DNA of 64,000 bases from Blasia pusilla (GCA_050084515.1 CM114271.1:6014001-6078000), one strand, 5' to 3'; shown: positions 12,420 through 23,877, counted from the first letter of the stretch. Translations and numbers: made by a program. The notes: generated by a model from the letters alone, not told the origin.

Positions 12420-12956
12420 GTGTTGACCATAGTGTTGGAGGTGGCCAGAGTGAGCCAGGCTCCGCTATTTTCGGCCATAGAGTTGGCGATGTTGGGGGTT
12501 GGACTAGCTGAGGTGTTCCGGCTGGCCGCCACGTTGTATGAGCGTGGAGAGGTGATTGCCTCTCGTTTAGAGGTAGTTGAGGAGGTGGTGGACTTGCCCT
12601 CGGAGCAGGTGCTCGGGACATCCCCTATAGAGTCATGGCATGCGGCGGCGGCGAAGTTGGTAGATATGCCAGCTCAATCGGCCATAGAGCGAGCAGTGGT
12701 GACACATGGCGTAGTCTTATTGGATAACCCAGCTGGAATATTTTGCTTGGTTAGTCCGACGGGGATAGTGTACCACCCGCAGCGTGTCCTACTGGATTCA
12801 GGAGCGCAACCCTTGATGTTAGGGAAGGCAATGTGTTTAGTGTTGGAGTTTTGGAAGGCCGAAATTGTGCCTTGTCCCTTCCAAATACAGACCTCGATTG
12901 GGGGCTTGTCACCCACGCAGTATATGACTCGACAAGAGATAGTTGTCAGAGTCTAG
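12420..12956 (+). pseudogene. Element 1 aspartic protease region
   Basis: A 178-codon open frame with the retropepsin active-site segment 'RVLLDSGAQPLMLG' (Asp-Ser-Gly at about 12795-12803). The surrounding 'LVSPTG' block recurs in the matching place in element 2. The protein upstream of the active site is not recognised. It lies between Gag and the methyltransferase and would cut the Gag-Pol polyprotein. Confidence 0.75.
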
Positions 12957-13497
12957 GCAGAGCATGCGACGGATAGTGTTATGGTGCACACTGGTGATTA
13001 CGACACCGGCTGAGTCGTACAATGTGTTGGTGGGGAGTATAGTGCTATATCCCCTAGGATTCATCCTTGACTTCTAGGAGGAGACCGTTGCTTATCGGCC
13101 AGGTGACGGGCGGATGAGTTAGTTATTTGTGCAGTTTGCGGGATGATGTGATCGATCACAAGACGAGTCTGTCACCACGTTGGCAGCTTTCACAGGTAGT
13201 ATTAGTAGGCCAGGAGGGTTGTTTGAGGGGAACGCACATGCAGAGGATGTCCCAGTAGAGGATAGTCCCACGGAGAGACAGGCCATGGCGGGTGTCTAGT
13301 CCCATGTTGGCGAGACCTCTTCACCCTTGTGGGGTACGACTCGAGAGCTATAGAGGAGTGTCAAAGACCTTTTGAGACAGATGTGGAGTCATGCCTTTAT
13401 CCCGGAGCAGTGATAGTCCGGTGGCGATTGGGCTCCTAGAGTGGAGAAGTTGACACCACTGGATACCACACCCATTGTGGGGCAGTGTCCAGAGGAG

Positions 13498-14470
13498 GGT
13501 GTAAGCATGTTAGATCTCTTCGCAGGGATAAGCACTAGATTGGCTCTAGTATTGCAAGCGGATATACAGGTGCATTAGTACCTTTATGTTGAGAGAGTTG
13601 AGACCACGCGACTACTATCATTACGTCACGTGGCGAGATTGGTCCAGAGGTATCCTGAGTTGTTGCCGATATATGCAGTACAGGGATATTAGCATACACT
13701 ACCCGCAGATATCTCTTTGGTAGGGGCGCAGGACTTGGATAGAGTTGGCACCATTCATTTGGTGATTGCAGGATGGCCATGTAAGGGTCATTCATCAGCT
13801 GGCCAAGGGTTTGAATTCCACGATCCAAGGCCAGGGATATTTTGGGAGATACTGCAAGTAGTGCGACACTTGCAATAGAGTCAGACATGTTCTCTGACGT
13901 ATATTTTGGAGAACGAGCCATTTTGGGAGATACTTGTGCACATGTGATGACGTGTATGCATCAGGTCAAGTCATGGTTAGGACCTGTTGTGTTGTTAGAT
14001 GCAGTGAGAGTTGGATCACACGCCCATCGTCCATAGCTGAGATGGACAAACCTGATACCATCAGAGGTACAAAGTTGAGCATACAATTGAGTTCAGAGAG
14101 CACCACATCTCACAGTGGATACTATTTTGGGCTCAAGGCATCGATCTCATGTGGTGACGCAGGATGATAGACCACCATTGGCGATAGCCAATGGTGGGGG
14201 AGTTGAGGGCAGCCTTACCTACGTTGGTGAGCTTCCCACATCCCATGCCTTTCGTCAGGGAGGGCCAGGCATGATTTGGGATAAGGTGACCCAAGCATTG
14301 GAGAAGCCTACAGTAGATGAACGCAAGCGCGCCATGGGGTTTGCTATGGGTACTATGGCTGTGCCAGGTATGACTGAGGCATCACGGAGACAAGTGTTAG
14401 GGCAAGCGATGGACCTCAACTGTCTCACATGGATAGTCAGCCTAGGTACGGCCGAGCAGAGACGGATGCA
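13498..14470 (+). pseudogene. Element 1 cytosine-C5 DNA methyltransferase (DNMT), decayed
   Basis: Frames read in order show motif I 'MLDLFAGIST' (about 13,510, SAM binding), motif IV 'LVIAGWPCKGHSSAG' (about 13,770), 'HDPRPGIFWEIL', motif VI 'YILENEPF' (about 13,905), motif VIII 'VRVGSHAHRP' (about 14,010), then after a frame change 'DERKRAMGF' (motif IX) and 'RRQVLGQAMDLNCLTW' (motif X, about 14,400). The motif order I to X is unpermuted, unlike DRM enzymes. It is about 320 residues, a bare catalytic domain. The motif IV Gln is Lys and the motif VI Val is Glu; with in-frame stops and a frameshift near 13,945, this copy is inactive. It lies between protease and RT, as in element 2, so it was part of the element's Pol. 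Confidence 0.85.
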
Positions 14471-14717
14471 AGTGTCATCCATGTCGTCACGTCCACCAGT
14501 TGGAGCATTGCCTACAGGGTCTATACATGCATTGGCTGGGGGTGGGACGAGGAGATATAGGCACCCATGGACTTCCTGGGACGTCATTCGAGTAGAGAGT
14601 GTGAAGGCGGCCAAACTAGCACGTGTTCATTTTTTGGATGTAGAGCATGGTGTAGGAGGTAAGAGTGGAGTTGTTGTTGTGGAGGTGGCTAGGGTTGCTA
14701 CATAGCAACCAAAGCCA

Positions 14718-15827
14718 GTGGTTGCGTCCTCTCCAAGTGAGGTCACGATAGAGACTTGGGAGCCTGTAATAGGTCTCAAGTTGATAGGAGGAGAGCGACG
14801 GCAAGTTCATAGGTTTCTGAGAGGGCATGTCAATTATTTTGCCTTCGGTATGAGAGACTTGGGTATGTTGAAGGGTCCCGAGATACGAATTGAGTTGGCT
14901 AGCCATACGCCGATCTTTCGTCGATCCTACAGGTATTCTGATATGGAGTGAGCTTTGATTCAGAGCAGGAGTCAGGACTTGTTTGAGGCAGGACTTGTGG
15001 AGTTATCACATGGGGAGTATGCATCTGCCATAGTCATGCCGGCGAAAAAGGATATGTATGGCAATTGGACAGATTGGCGGATGTGTGGAGATTACCGTCC
15101 TATCAACCGAGATGCAAGGTCAGATTGGTACGCCATGCCTACTCTTGAGGAGATCTTTGATGTGGTAGGGCATGCAAAGATCTTCAGTACTTTAGATCTT
15201 TGTGCTGGCTATCATCGGCTTCCTATCAGTTTGGAGGACAAGGAGAAGATAGCATTCTGGGAGACAACTCGGTTCGGGAGAGATTGTTTGTATCATTGGC
15301 GGTTCTTACCATTTGGGTTGAAGAACACGCCTGCGGAGTTTCAGAAAGTGATGGACAGGATTATGGCTAGCTTGGATTTTGTATGGTATTACATAGATGA
15401 TATTCTTATCTTCAGTTCCACGGTTGAGGAGCATGAGCGACACATGGAGGAGATGTTTCAGCGATTGCAGTTACATGGACTAAAGTTACATCCAAGCAAG
15501 TGTAGATTCTTTCAGGAGTAGATTGAGTACTTGGGACACACGATATACCTGAGTGGGTTAGGTATTCAGCAGACAAAGATGGCAACTATTGCGCAGATTC
15601 CACGCCCTATAGATGTGAGTCGAGTCCGAGTGTTTCTAGGACTCGCAAAATTCTATCGATTGTATGTCAAGGGTTTTAGTACAATCGTGAAGTCTTTGAC
15701 CTTGCTCACAAGACTTGACCAAGTTTGCTTGTGGGAAGATGATCAAGAGCAAGCATTTCACAAGCTCAAGGACAGATTGACGTCCTCACCCATTTTACAG
15801 AGACCGACTAAGGGTCGCCCATTCTAG
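14718..15827 (+). pseudogene. Element 1 reverse transcriptase
   Basis: The Ty3-type RT begins around 14,750 with 'FRRSYRYSDME', then 'LSHGEYASAIVMPAKKD', 'RMCGDYRPINRDAR', 'IFSTLDLCAGYH', 'FLPFGLKNTPAEFQ' and the catalytic 'YYIDDILIF' (about 15,390). It continues into the thumb with 'LGHTIYLSGLG' and 'FLGLAKFYR'. The stop TAG at 15519-15521 sits where element 3 has Gln, and the TAG at 15825-15827 sits where element 2 has Gln in 'PFQL'. Confidence 0.92.
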
Positions 15828-16332
15828 TTACGTACGGATTGGAGCATGTTGGGTTTAGGAGCCATGCTTACTAAGAGAGATGACGAGGAGAGGGAGTTCC
15901 TTGTGGCTTATGCGAGCCGATTGAACAACATTGCAGAGGCAAAGTACAGCTTCTAGGAGGGAGAGTGATTGGCTGTAGTGTGGGCCGTGCCACATTTCAG
16001 GTGCTATTTATTCATCAACCCTTTCACACTTATCACTAATCATCAGCCGTTGAGGTAGTTGATGGAGTCCGACAAGCTTACGGGAAAGCTTGCCAAGTGG
16101 GCTCTATTACTACCGGAGTATGAGTTCGAGGTGGTTCACAGACCAGATATGGTGAACCAAGATGCGGATGGGTTGAGTTGTAACCCATGTCTGAATTAGA
16201 GAGACGACACAGAACCTCGATGGCACGGAGAGAGTGATGAGGAGATGGTGCCCGGCTGGCATGCATCTGCCTATCTTTGTTGGTTGACTATGGCAGGTCA
16301 ACTGCAGGTGGTGACTCCAATGGTGGGATCGG
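15828..16332 (+). pseudogene. Element 1 RNase H and connection
   Basis: Broken frames read 'LRTDWSMLGLGAM' and 'EFLVAYASRLN', then 'HQPLR*LMESDKL' with TAG at 16056-16058 replacing Trp, and the end 'LAKWALLLPEYEFEVVHRPD'. This is the Ty3 RNase H fold. It is dead through stops. Confidence 0.85.
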
Positions 16333-17664
16333 ATGATGAGTTTGGATCCGGAGGTTAGTGAGGAGGTGAGAGGTGGTCATGATATCCATGACGACCTGGA
16401 GGTGGTGGAGTTCTTGCGTACTGGCGTCATAGTGAGCACACTAAGTGCTAGGGAGCAAAATCAGATCCTACATAGAGCCAAGAGGTTCAAGTGGGAGGGA
16501 ACTCACATTTTGCGGGTATGGGGAGATGGTAGGATACGAGTGTTACCTCATCCTTCCCAACGAGCACGTGTAGTGTGACATGCCCATGTGGAGTTGGGGC
16601 GTTTTGGATTAAAGCTAACTTACAACTTACTCTAGGTTTAGTATTGGTGGCACGACATGCATATTGGGATACAGCAATGTGTGGCCACATGTATGGTATG
16701 TGACAGAGTGCGAGCATCCTTCAATGCTCCCACTCCGCAGTGACATCCTTTGTCGATTATGTGTTTATGTTATCGGTGGATTTTAGACTTCGCGGGACCT
16801 TTGCCATTGACGGGGTGTCATCATAGGTACGTGTTGGTCATGGTGGAGCATTTCTCCAAGTGGATAGAGCTAGTGGCACTACCAGACAAGGCGATTGAGG
16901 GAACAGCTTATGCGTTTCTAGATCGTGTGCTTAGTCACTTTGGTGCACCAACGGAGGTGTTGACTCAAGGTTATCGAGTTCAGGGGAGAGTTTCAGGCCT
17001 TGAGTGATGAGGCGCTGATAGATCACCGCACCACATCCTAAGATCATCCTTAGGTGGATGGTTGGCGGAGAGAGCAGTATAGACGGTGATGAGAGGATTG
17101 CGCTAGTATGGCTTGCAACAGGGACAGTTGAGGGAGTGGGACCTACAGTTGCCATGGTTGGCTATGGGTTATCGATTTAGTCGGCATGCATCTTTGGCGT
17201 CATTTTCACGGTCCTTTTTGCTCTTTGGGAGAGAGCAAGATTTATCTGCAGCTATTTGACATGACATGGCAGAGGTGTTAGATCTGGATGATCCATATGT
17301 GTGGGTATAAGCGTGTTCTCACAGGGCGGAGATTTTTTGTAGAGTTATGCCCATGGCCTTTGAGAACTTAGCTATTGCCCAGCATAGGGATATATTGAGG
17401 TACGCGACCATTTGTGGAGGAGGTTATCATCCAGGGATTATGAGGTTTCATCCTGAAGATTACTTGTATTTACAACAATCGGTACCCACGGCGCTAGATG
17501 TCACTGCAGGGCACACGATCCTACGTGTGCGCGAGGTATTTTCGACCGGAGTCCTCATGTTGGAGGGACGGGATGGTATGGTTTGGAAGGATCATGTGCG
17601 CAATTGTGCGCCATGTCATCTTTCGAACGTGGACGGGATAGTGGATCCGAGCTTGGCTAGGTTC
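16333..17664 (+). pseudogene. Element 1 integrase
   Basis: The H2C2 zinc region spans about 16,570-16,720 ('HAHVELG' ... 'CMVCDRVRASFN'). The DDE core follows: 'WILDFAGPLP' (first Asp), 'YVLVMVEHFSKWIELV', 'FLDRVLSHFGAPTEVLT' (before the second Asp, then damaged). The C-terminal part at 17347-17664 has 'AFENLAIAQHRD', 'LDVTAG', 'LMLEGRDGMVWKDHVRN' and ends 'VDPSLAR', where repeat A2 begins. The stop at 16576-16578 is TGA where element 2 has Arg. No chromodomain or PHD finger follows. Confidence 0.88.
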
Positions 17665-17666
17665 GT

Positions 17667-18029
17667 TGTATCAAGAACGTCATTTCTGCCAACTTTCCTG
17701 TTGAGGTCTTTCACACTCGGGTGACTTGTTGAGCAGGTCACCCGCCCCTGGTAACTTTTGTGCGCAGGTTACCATGAGGATAGCTATTTTTAGCTATTTT
17801 GGGAAGAGCGTTTTGGCTCTTCCCAACCTTATATAAGAGAGGAAGATGGCTTTCCCAAGCCATCTTTCTCATGTTGGGCTGGCCATTCTTACTCGTATGT
17901 GTGAGTTAGGACTAAGTGCTAGTGTTTGGATTCCTTGATAGCACAGGGTGGACGAGGCTTGATATGCCGATATAGATTGAGGAGTGGAGTTTTAGGCCGG
18001 GCTTCCATTTTTACTACTCTTTATTTTTT
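17667..18029 (+). repeat. Element 1 terminal repeat A2
   Basis: Second copy of repeat A. Inverted repeats at 17719-17743, 17750-17773, 17801-17824 and 17843-17866 match those in A1. Similarity to A1 ends after the 'tactactct' block near 18029. Confidence 0.85.
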
Positions 18030-18168
18030 GTTTTGTGATCGTCATGTATATGTATAAGTTGATTTTTGTACATGTGTGGATCTATCCGTGTGTGGGAAAG
18101 ATCTGTGTTGTGTGGTATGGATATGCATAGCGATGTATGTTGTGTAGCGATGTGTATGCATACAAAAA
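18030..18168 (+). repeat. Element 1 terminal segment B
   Basis: Sequence between A2 and the copia flank. It holds the motif CGATGTATGTTGTGTA (18131-18146), also found near the ends of the B segments of elements 2 and 3, so it belongs to the element and not to the copia. Confidence 0.7.
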
Positions 18169-18173
18169 ATGCC

Positions 18174-18892
18174 ATTTTGATGTAAGTAGTCATAAAACTC
18201 TGTTGAAAGGTACTCTCCTCCTCCATCACGACGCAATTTGAGAATGTGTTCTCCAATATGCTTCTCTATCATAATTCTAAATGTTTGAAATATTGAGAAT
18301 ACTTCTAACTTGGCTTTCAGAAAGTATATCCATATATACCTAGAGAAGTGATCAATGAATGAAACAAAGTAATGGCAACCACTAAGGCTATGTTGTGATG
18401 TTGCCCATACATCATTGTGAATCAACTCCAATATCTTGGATGCTCTTCTACCTTATTTTGGAAATGGAAATCTAGCTTGTTTTCCAAATTTGCAAGAAGG
18501 ACATACCTCTAACATAATAGGACTCGCTAATTTAGGAAGTCTTATTCCAAGATTAGAGGATAAAAGACTCTATAATCTTTCAAGATTCATATGCCCAATT
18601 CTCTTGTGCCACACATTTAGATTTGTGAGTTGTTGGCCAGTTTGATCATACATTGTTGTTTGAATCTCTTGCATAAAAACATATAATTTGAACCTTCTGC
18701 CAGATTTATTTCCTTTTCTTATCATAGTCTCATCATCCATTATTTCAATGAAACAACAATCTGTATTAAACTTCACTTGATAACCTTGTTCTACTATTTG
18801 TCTTACATAGATCAAATTTCTTGCAATGGTAGGAACATAAAGAACATTTCCAAGAGCACAAAGACCATCTAATGCTATTGGAACTTTACCGG
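18174..18892 (-). pseudogene. copia pol, middle part: GAG-pre-integrase and integrase start
   Basis: Minus-strand frames give 'ALGNVLYVPTIARNLI' (protease to GAG-pre-integrase linker), 'NVWHKRIGHMNLERL' (GAG-pre-integrase zinc region), then the integrase core 'YFVSFIDHFSRYIWIYFLK' and 'LRRDGGGEYLSTEF'. The frame stops at 'YLHQNGI', where element 1 is inserted. The next residues continue at about 10,285, so the insertion split a once-contiguous integrase. Confidence 0.9.
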
Positions 18893-20487
18893 TGTCGTAT
18901 AACAAAATCACCCATTATGTAAACTCCTCTATCATTACGTGTTACAGAGAGTTTTATTAGTATTAAGTAAATTAGCCTAGGAAAATGAAATTCCCATATT
19001 TAAACCTCTTTGGAGTGGCTCATTTGTACGAGCCCAACATTGTAGTCTTCATTTTTTATAATGGCACTAACAAACTATGTGAGCTAGATCCCACAATTCT
19101 CAAGCTGCCCATTGTAGGAAAAAGGGTCAAGATTTTTTTTAGACGTGAGGAATTTCTTGATTTTGATCAATAATTCAATCAATCTAGAGACACAGCAAAA
19201 ACAAGTCTTGATGCACATATGGAAGGATGTGCAATTTTGGAGGGGATGAATGTCACATAGTAACATCACCCACTCAGTAAACTTCTCTATCATTAAGTGT
19301 TAGAGAGAGTTTTATTAGTATTAAATAAATTAGCCAAGGAAAATAAAATTCTCATGTTTAAACCTATTTAGGATGGCTTATTTGTGTGGGCCAAACTTTA
19401 GGAAAAGAGATAATAAATAAAATATGGAATTATAAAAATAAAATAGTGGGATATGTGTTTTAATGAAAAAAAACAAAAGTAGCCTTAGTTGGTGGTTAGG
19501 GTAGTTGGGTTAGTTTGGAAGAGATAAAAAGTAATCTACTTGTGTCAAAATAAAATTGGCTAAGCCTTGAGAGGAAGTCATGTGACGCAAGATAAGATTA
19601 GCCCTATTTCATACTCTTGTGGATCCCTTCTGAGTATAAAAAAAAGACCTTCAAGGGTTCATCACCTTCTACTTCATTTCTTGAGTTCTCGTGTCACTCT
19701 TGAGTGGATGGCATTGGGCTTGCTTGTTCTTCCAATGAGAATGGATTATCCCTCGTGGGAGAGTAATTTGACCATGGTCTATTCTTCGAGAGGTTTCTAG
19801 AGTGTGGTATGTGTGGGGATGAGAGACTTGTCATCTTAGGGCAGTTTAGTCATACTAGAGATAGTGGATGGGTTTTGACTTGTTAATTTCCCAATGAGAG
19901 GGGATTACCCCTCTTGGGAGAGCAACTCCGCCAAAAACCATTGTTGAGGAGAGTAGAGGATATCCGTCAACTATGGATAGATGTGTAGCACGAGTTGTAT
20001 CTAATTTTCCTTTCCTTAACCAATACCACGTAAAGATTCTCTTCATAGATAGGCAGTGGTTTACACGTTATCTACTTTATCACTTTGGAGAGACATTCAT
20101 GAATCAGGTCATGCAATCTCCAACTCCAGTGATTCTTCCAATGGTCACATATGGGAGGACATGAGATTGTAGGTTGTATGTTCTTATATAACGATCCATG
20201 GATGTTAATAGGCCTCCTCGTTTAACACTAATTGTGTTATTTTTCTTGTCTATAAGCGTAAAGTATTTTACAATGACTTCATAGTCATGAATTTTTGAAT
20301 TCGTTGTTATGAAGAAATGATCGCCTCAGCACTACCATTCGTGATTCCTATCATGAGAGAATGGAGGGTTTACATAATAATTTTGTATTGGAAAAGGATA
20401 ACTTCTTATAGAGTTCGGCTTGCATTAACCACGTCTGCCGCAACTAGCAAGTCCGTCCTTACTCGAAGAAAAGCTCTCCACACAACA
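18893..20487. mobile_element. Unclassified 1.6-kb insertion in the copia protease-integrase linker
   Basis: Copia coding sequence stops at 18892 (reading into 'GKVP') and resumes at 20488 ('FHIIHI'). The insert begins TGTCGTATAAC and ends CACAACA on the plus strand, so both ends have TG...CA character. A segment of about 140 bp at 18893-19035 is repeated in direct orientation at 19251-19390. No coding region is recognisable. It could be a small LTR-type non-autonomous element or a truncated one. No target duplication is clear, so the boundaries are inferred from the interrupted copia frame. Confidence 0.55.
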
Positions 20488-21550
20488 TCGATATGTATGA
20501 TATGAAATTGAGTATCATCTCCTTTAAGCACAATTGCAAGTTCTTTCACCGGTTCCATACTACTGAACCATTTAGCTTCTGAGGTCATTTGATTTGATGC
20601 ACCAAAGTCAATGTACCAATCTGTTGTCCAGTCTTTCTTGACCATAGCTCCCATATGATATGTCACGACCAAGATATGTTCAATTTATAAATTTTGTTGT
20701 TCTTTATATTTCCCTTGGTATTTTTGCTCCACATAGTTTTGTTGTTGTAAGGCTCTCGTTCTCATATCTTCCTTCTTCTTGAAGCAAAACTTTGTATTAA
20801 GACCCTTTATCCCACAATAATTGCAAGATCTAGGGATCCTCTTTTATTGACCTCGATCCCAACGGTTTCCACCATCATCAACTTGTGATTATATCTGGTA
20901 CTGATTTGCGGTTGATCGAGTGACGTTATGTTGAGTGTCTCTTCCTCCATATGCTTGATATCCACGACGACCATAGAAGCTTCTACCACGACCTCTGCCT
21001 CTGTTTGTTCCATTATCTGCAAATATCGCACTCTCTTGCATACTAGACGAGCTACTGTTGCCTACTAGGCGCATCTTCTCACTGATTAAGAGTGGGACTA
21101 ACTCTTGAAAGATTGCATACTTCTCTCTCACAGAAATAGAAGTCTCAAAGGACTTGTAATCCTTTGGAAGGCCTTGAAGAATAAAAAATTCATATCATCA
21201 TCTTCTACTAGCATTCCAATGCTATTCAAATGATCAACGACATGTCTGATACTGAAAACATAGTCATTGATGCTCTGCGATCATTTCCCCATTTTATTCA
21301 ATTTTTGTTTCAATTGAATCTTTCTCGCTTTAGTAGATGTTCGGAACAGCTTTTCCAATGTCTTCCATGACTCCTTTGGAATATCAACATCTTGAGTGTG
21401 ACCTATCAATATTGGCGAACTGATCATTATTAAAATACAATTTATTACTTGCCTTGCACGTTTGTTCCAAGGGCAAAGATTCAAGTCTGTTGAGTCACCT
21501 TCTGGCTTGGCCTCATCACCTGTAACAAGTTCCCATAATTCTTGATCCAT
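20488..21550 (-). pseudogene. copia gag and protease
   Basis: Gag starts at the ATG at 21550 ('MDQELWELVTGDEAKPEG'), has the UBN2-like block 'ESWKTLEKLF', and continues after frameshifts with an RG-rich segment at about 21,010 and a CCHC-like knuckle near 20,820-20,770 ('CNYCGIKGLNTKFC', where the His is Asn). The protease is at about 20,620 with 'WYIDFGASNQMT', equivalent to the usual D-S-G-A core but with F for S. The frame then reaches the inserted 1.6-kb element. Confidence 0.85.
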
Positions 21551-22142
21551 GAGAAATTATTTCATTCGAAACTTACAAACATTGTAGTTCTACTTGTCTA
21601 GCTTCTCGCATATGATTGCTGTTGAGGAATATTCCATAAAAAGTAATTTTAGTCACAAAAACATAATTTCAAACTCTCCATTGCTCCAATTAAAGCATAG
21701 ACTATTCCTTAATAGAAATTGACCTGAATTTTTCCAAAATTGATCAACTGTATGGAAGAACTAGTCAAAATTGGCCTGTAGAGAGCAAACTGCACAACTT
21801 TCCTTCACTAATTGCACTTTCCTACATTGAAATTGCCACTCCATGAGCTCAGAATGTCAAAATTGAACGATTTTGGATGCTTTGGAAAGCTATAGACGAG
21901 CTCTACAAGAAAATTAAAATGATTTTTCAGCATCATTCTATCTGATGCGGGTCCATATTGTTAAATCAATCGGGAAAGCCCTAAAAAATGCCTCCAAAGT
22001 TTTATCACCATCATAGCTCCACTTGAAATCTTCTATCACCAAGCTCTCAATGGAAATTTCCTTCTACTAAATTATAATTTTGCCTTCTTTTGCCTCTCTT
22101 CTCTCCTCAAACACCAAGAATTTCAACTGATGTTCTCATATC

Positions 22143-22154
22143 GCTCTAATACCA
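22143..22154 (-). other. copia primer-binding site
   Basis: The minus strand reads TGGTATTAGAGC ten bases inside the 5' LTR, one base from the common plant copia initiator-Met-tRNA primer site. Confidence 0.8.
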
Positions 22155-22164
22155 TGTAGAAAAC

Positions 22165-22453
22165 TGATAAAAAAACATAATTTATGGGAAATGACTCACA
22201 CTCACACACCACCATGGAAAATGAAATTTTGCAATGAGAGAATGAGTGGAGGTTCGTCCCCTTCTCAATTATATAGGGTATGTACAAGCAATTATAACCA
22301 TAGTCTTGAGTTAGACTAACTGTGATTAACTAACCCTAGTTAAGATAATTGAGCTTAGCTGACTAAACAAGATTAAGCTTCCCTACTTTGTATGAGTACG
22401 AAATGTAGAAGTTTGGATGTCCAATGAGCTTGAGTGTAACTTAGTTTTCAATA
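22165..22453 (-). repeat. copia 5' LTR
   Basis: Partner of 7682-7983. The AAAAG target duplication follows at 22454-22458. Starts TATTGAA and ends TTATCA on the minus strand. Confidence 0.9.
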
Positions 22454-23877
22454 AAAAGGTGACAGGATCTATAATGCATTGGAATTATCTTCTCATAAGC
22501 TTTCCAACCCCATCTTATTCATCCCAAACGTCTCTTGGGTCTAATGGTTAAGACCTCAAATACAGAAAACCCCCAAATGCTTAGTCAAGTTCCATATTAG
22601 TTTACGATCCCATTGGTGCCCAACTCTTGTAGGACTTGAGATCCTCTCAAATCCTACTTGATGATTGGTCTTGTTCTACTAGGTCACTATCATTATCACT
22701 TGAGACGTCCAATAAAGCTCACATCTCACTTGCAACTCATGTCTCATTCGAGAGATTCTGACGCGCTTCCATCCTAGTGTGAGCATACTAGAGTTTTGAT
22801 GTTCCACATCGGCACACTTTTGGTTATGAGGGTCGCAACATGAATTATCATATTACGTTTGTGTTGTCAAATCATCTTATTCTTCCACACAAATGAGATA
22901 TTGATCCACTATCCATTTGTAAGCATCTCCATAGCTTGACATATCACTTTTCATGATCATAAATAACTATTGGTCATGACTTTCTTCCACTAGTCGAACA
23001 TTCCTATGCTTACCTTTCAGATCTTTCTCCTTCCAACAAACTTCTCCATGCTTACACTCCCATATAAGTTTCTATTATTCTTGGTCTTTGACAATGGTTT
23101 TCGCAACATTCAAAGTCTTCAAGAAAGAGTTACGAAGTAGGTTCACTTGAAACTTTCGTTAGAACCCCTTAAAATAAGAGTTCGCACCATTTTTGGTGCC
23201 TGAGCAACTTCCAATTGAGATTTGTCTTGGCCTAAACTAAAGAAGAGGGGTAAGTAGAGAAGAGAGTATTGAGGGATCTATACTGAAACTCTTATACTTA
23301 TAAGGCTCATCCTCAAATATTGGATCCTTACTCGAAATCTTAACCAAGACTAATAGAGAGGTTGCTTAGGAAACCTCAAGGATTAAAAATTTTGTGGAAA
23401 TAACATCTACCTTGAAATTTTAAAACTATATCTATGAAGATCGTCCGTTATGGTTGTGAGAATTGCAATTTCAACAAGGTGAAGTGAACTCTAATAGAAA
23501 ATATGTCCAAAGTCGAGACAGTACTTAAAGTTTTGTATATCAAAGAACAATGTGGAGCAAGGTGATGTTACCCTAGGTACAACGGGACAACTGAACTGTT
23601 GGGATTATCTTGAGTTTAGTATTAGGAGCACAACATATTTGGTTAAAACAATAGTGCAGAATAGCCAACATGCAATACTGTAGTTGATTGCAGAACGAAT
23701 CATTACAGTTCTTAAAAAACTTGAACGACCACATTTTATTGAGTGTGGGCGATACCAATCTTGTAAACATGAATGATGACTAGAATGGACAAAAATGGGT
23801 CTTTTCGCTCAGTTGAGGAGGGTATTCAGTTGTAAAATTTGTAGATGAATCCTGCATAACTCTCAGCCTTGTAATCA
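22454..23877. repeat. Intergenic stretch with a dispersed repeat (about 22735-22830)
   Basis: The stretch between the copia element and the uncoupling-protein stop codon has no recognisable gene. A segment around 22735-22830, with 'catcctagtgtgagc', 'tactagag' and 'tttggttat', recurs at about 62310-62415 with some 80% likeness by eye. It is an unclassified dispersed repeat. Confidence 0.5.

Larger units (their letters stand above)
10303..18168 (+). mobile_element. Ty3/gypsy-like element 1, carrying a DNA methyltransferase
   Basis: Inserted in the copia integrase. The flanks ATGTC (10298-10302) and ATGCC (18169-18173) are a likely 5-bp target duplication with one change. Order on the plus strand: 114 bp of unassigned sequence, repeat A1 (10417-10770), leader, gag with two zinc knuckles, protease, cytosine-C5 methyltransferase, RT, RNase H, integrase, repeat A2 (17667-18029), then a B segment (18030-18168). 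Unlike element 2, it has no PHD finger and no B1 copy: A2 follows 'VDPSLAR' at the integrase end directly, as if that stretch had been deleted. It has many stops. Confidence 0.88.
7682..22453 (-). mobile_element. Ty1/copia retrotransposon with two nested insertions
   Basis: Terminal repeats 7682-7983 and 22165-22453 are flanked by the identical pentamer AAAAG at 7677-7681 and 22454-22458, a target-site duplication. On the minus strand the element reads 5' LTR (right), primer-binding site, gag, protease, integrase, reverse transcriptase, RNase H, polypurine tract, 3' LTR (left). This order identifies it as copia. It is interrupted by Ty3-like element 1 (10303-18168) inside the integrase and by a 1.6-kb insertion (18893-20487) after the protease. 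Subtracting these leaves about 5.3 kb, a normal copia length. All coding parts contain stops and frameshifts. Confidence 0.92.
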
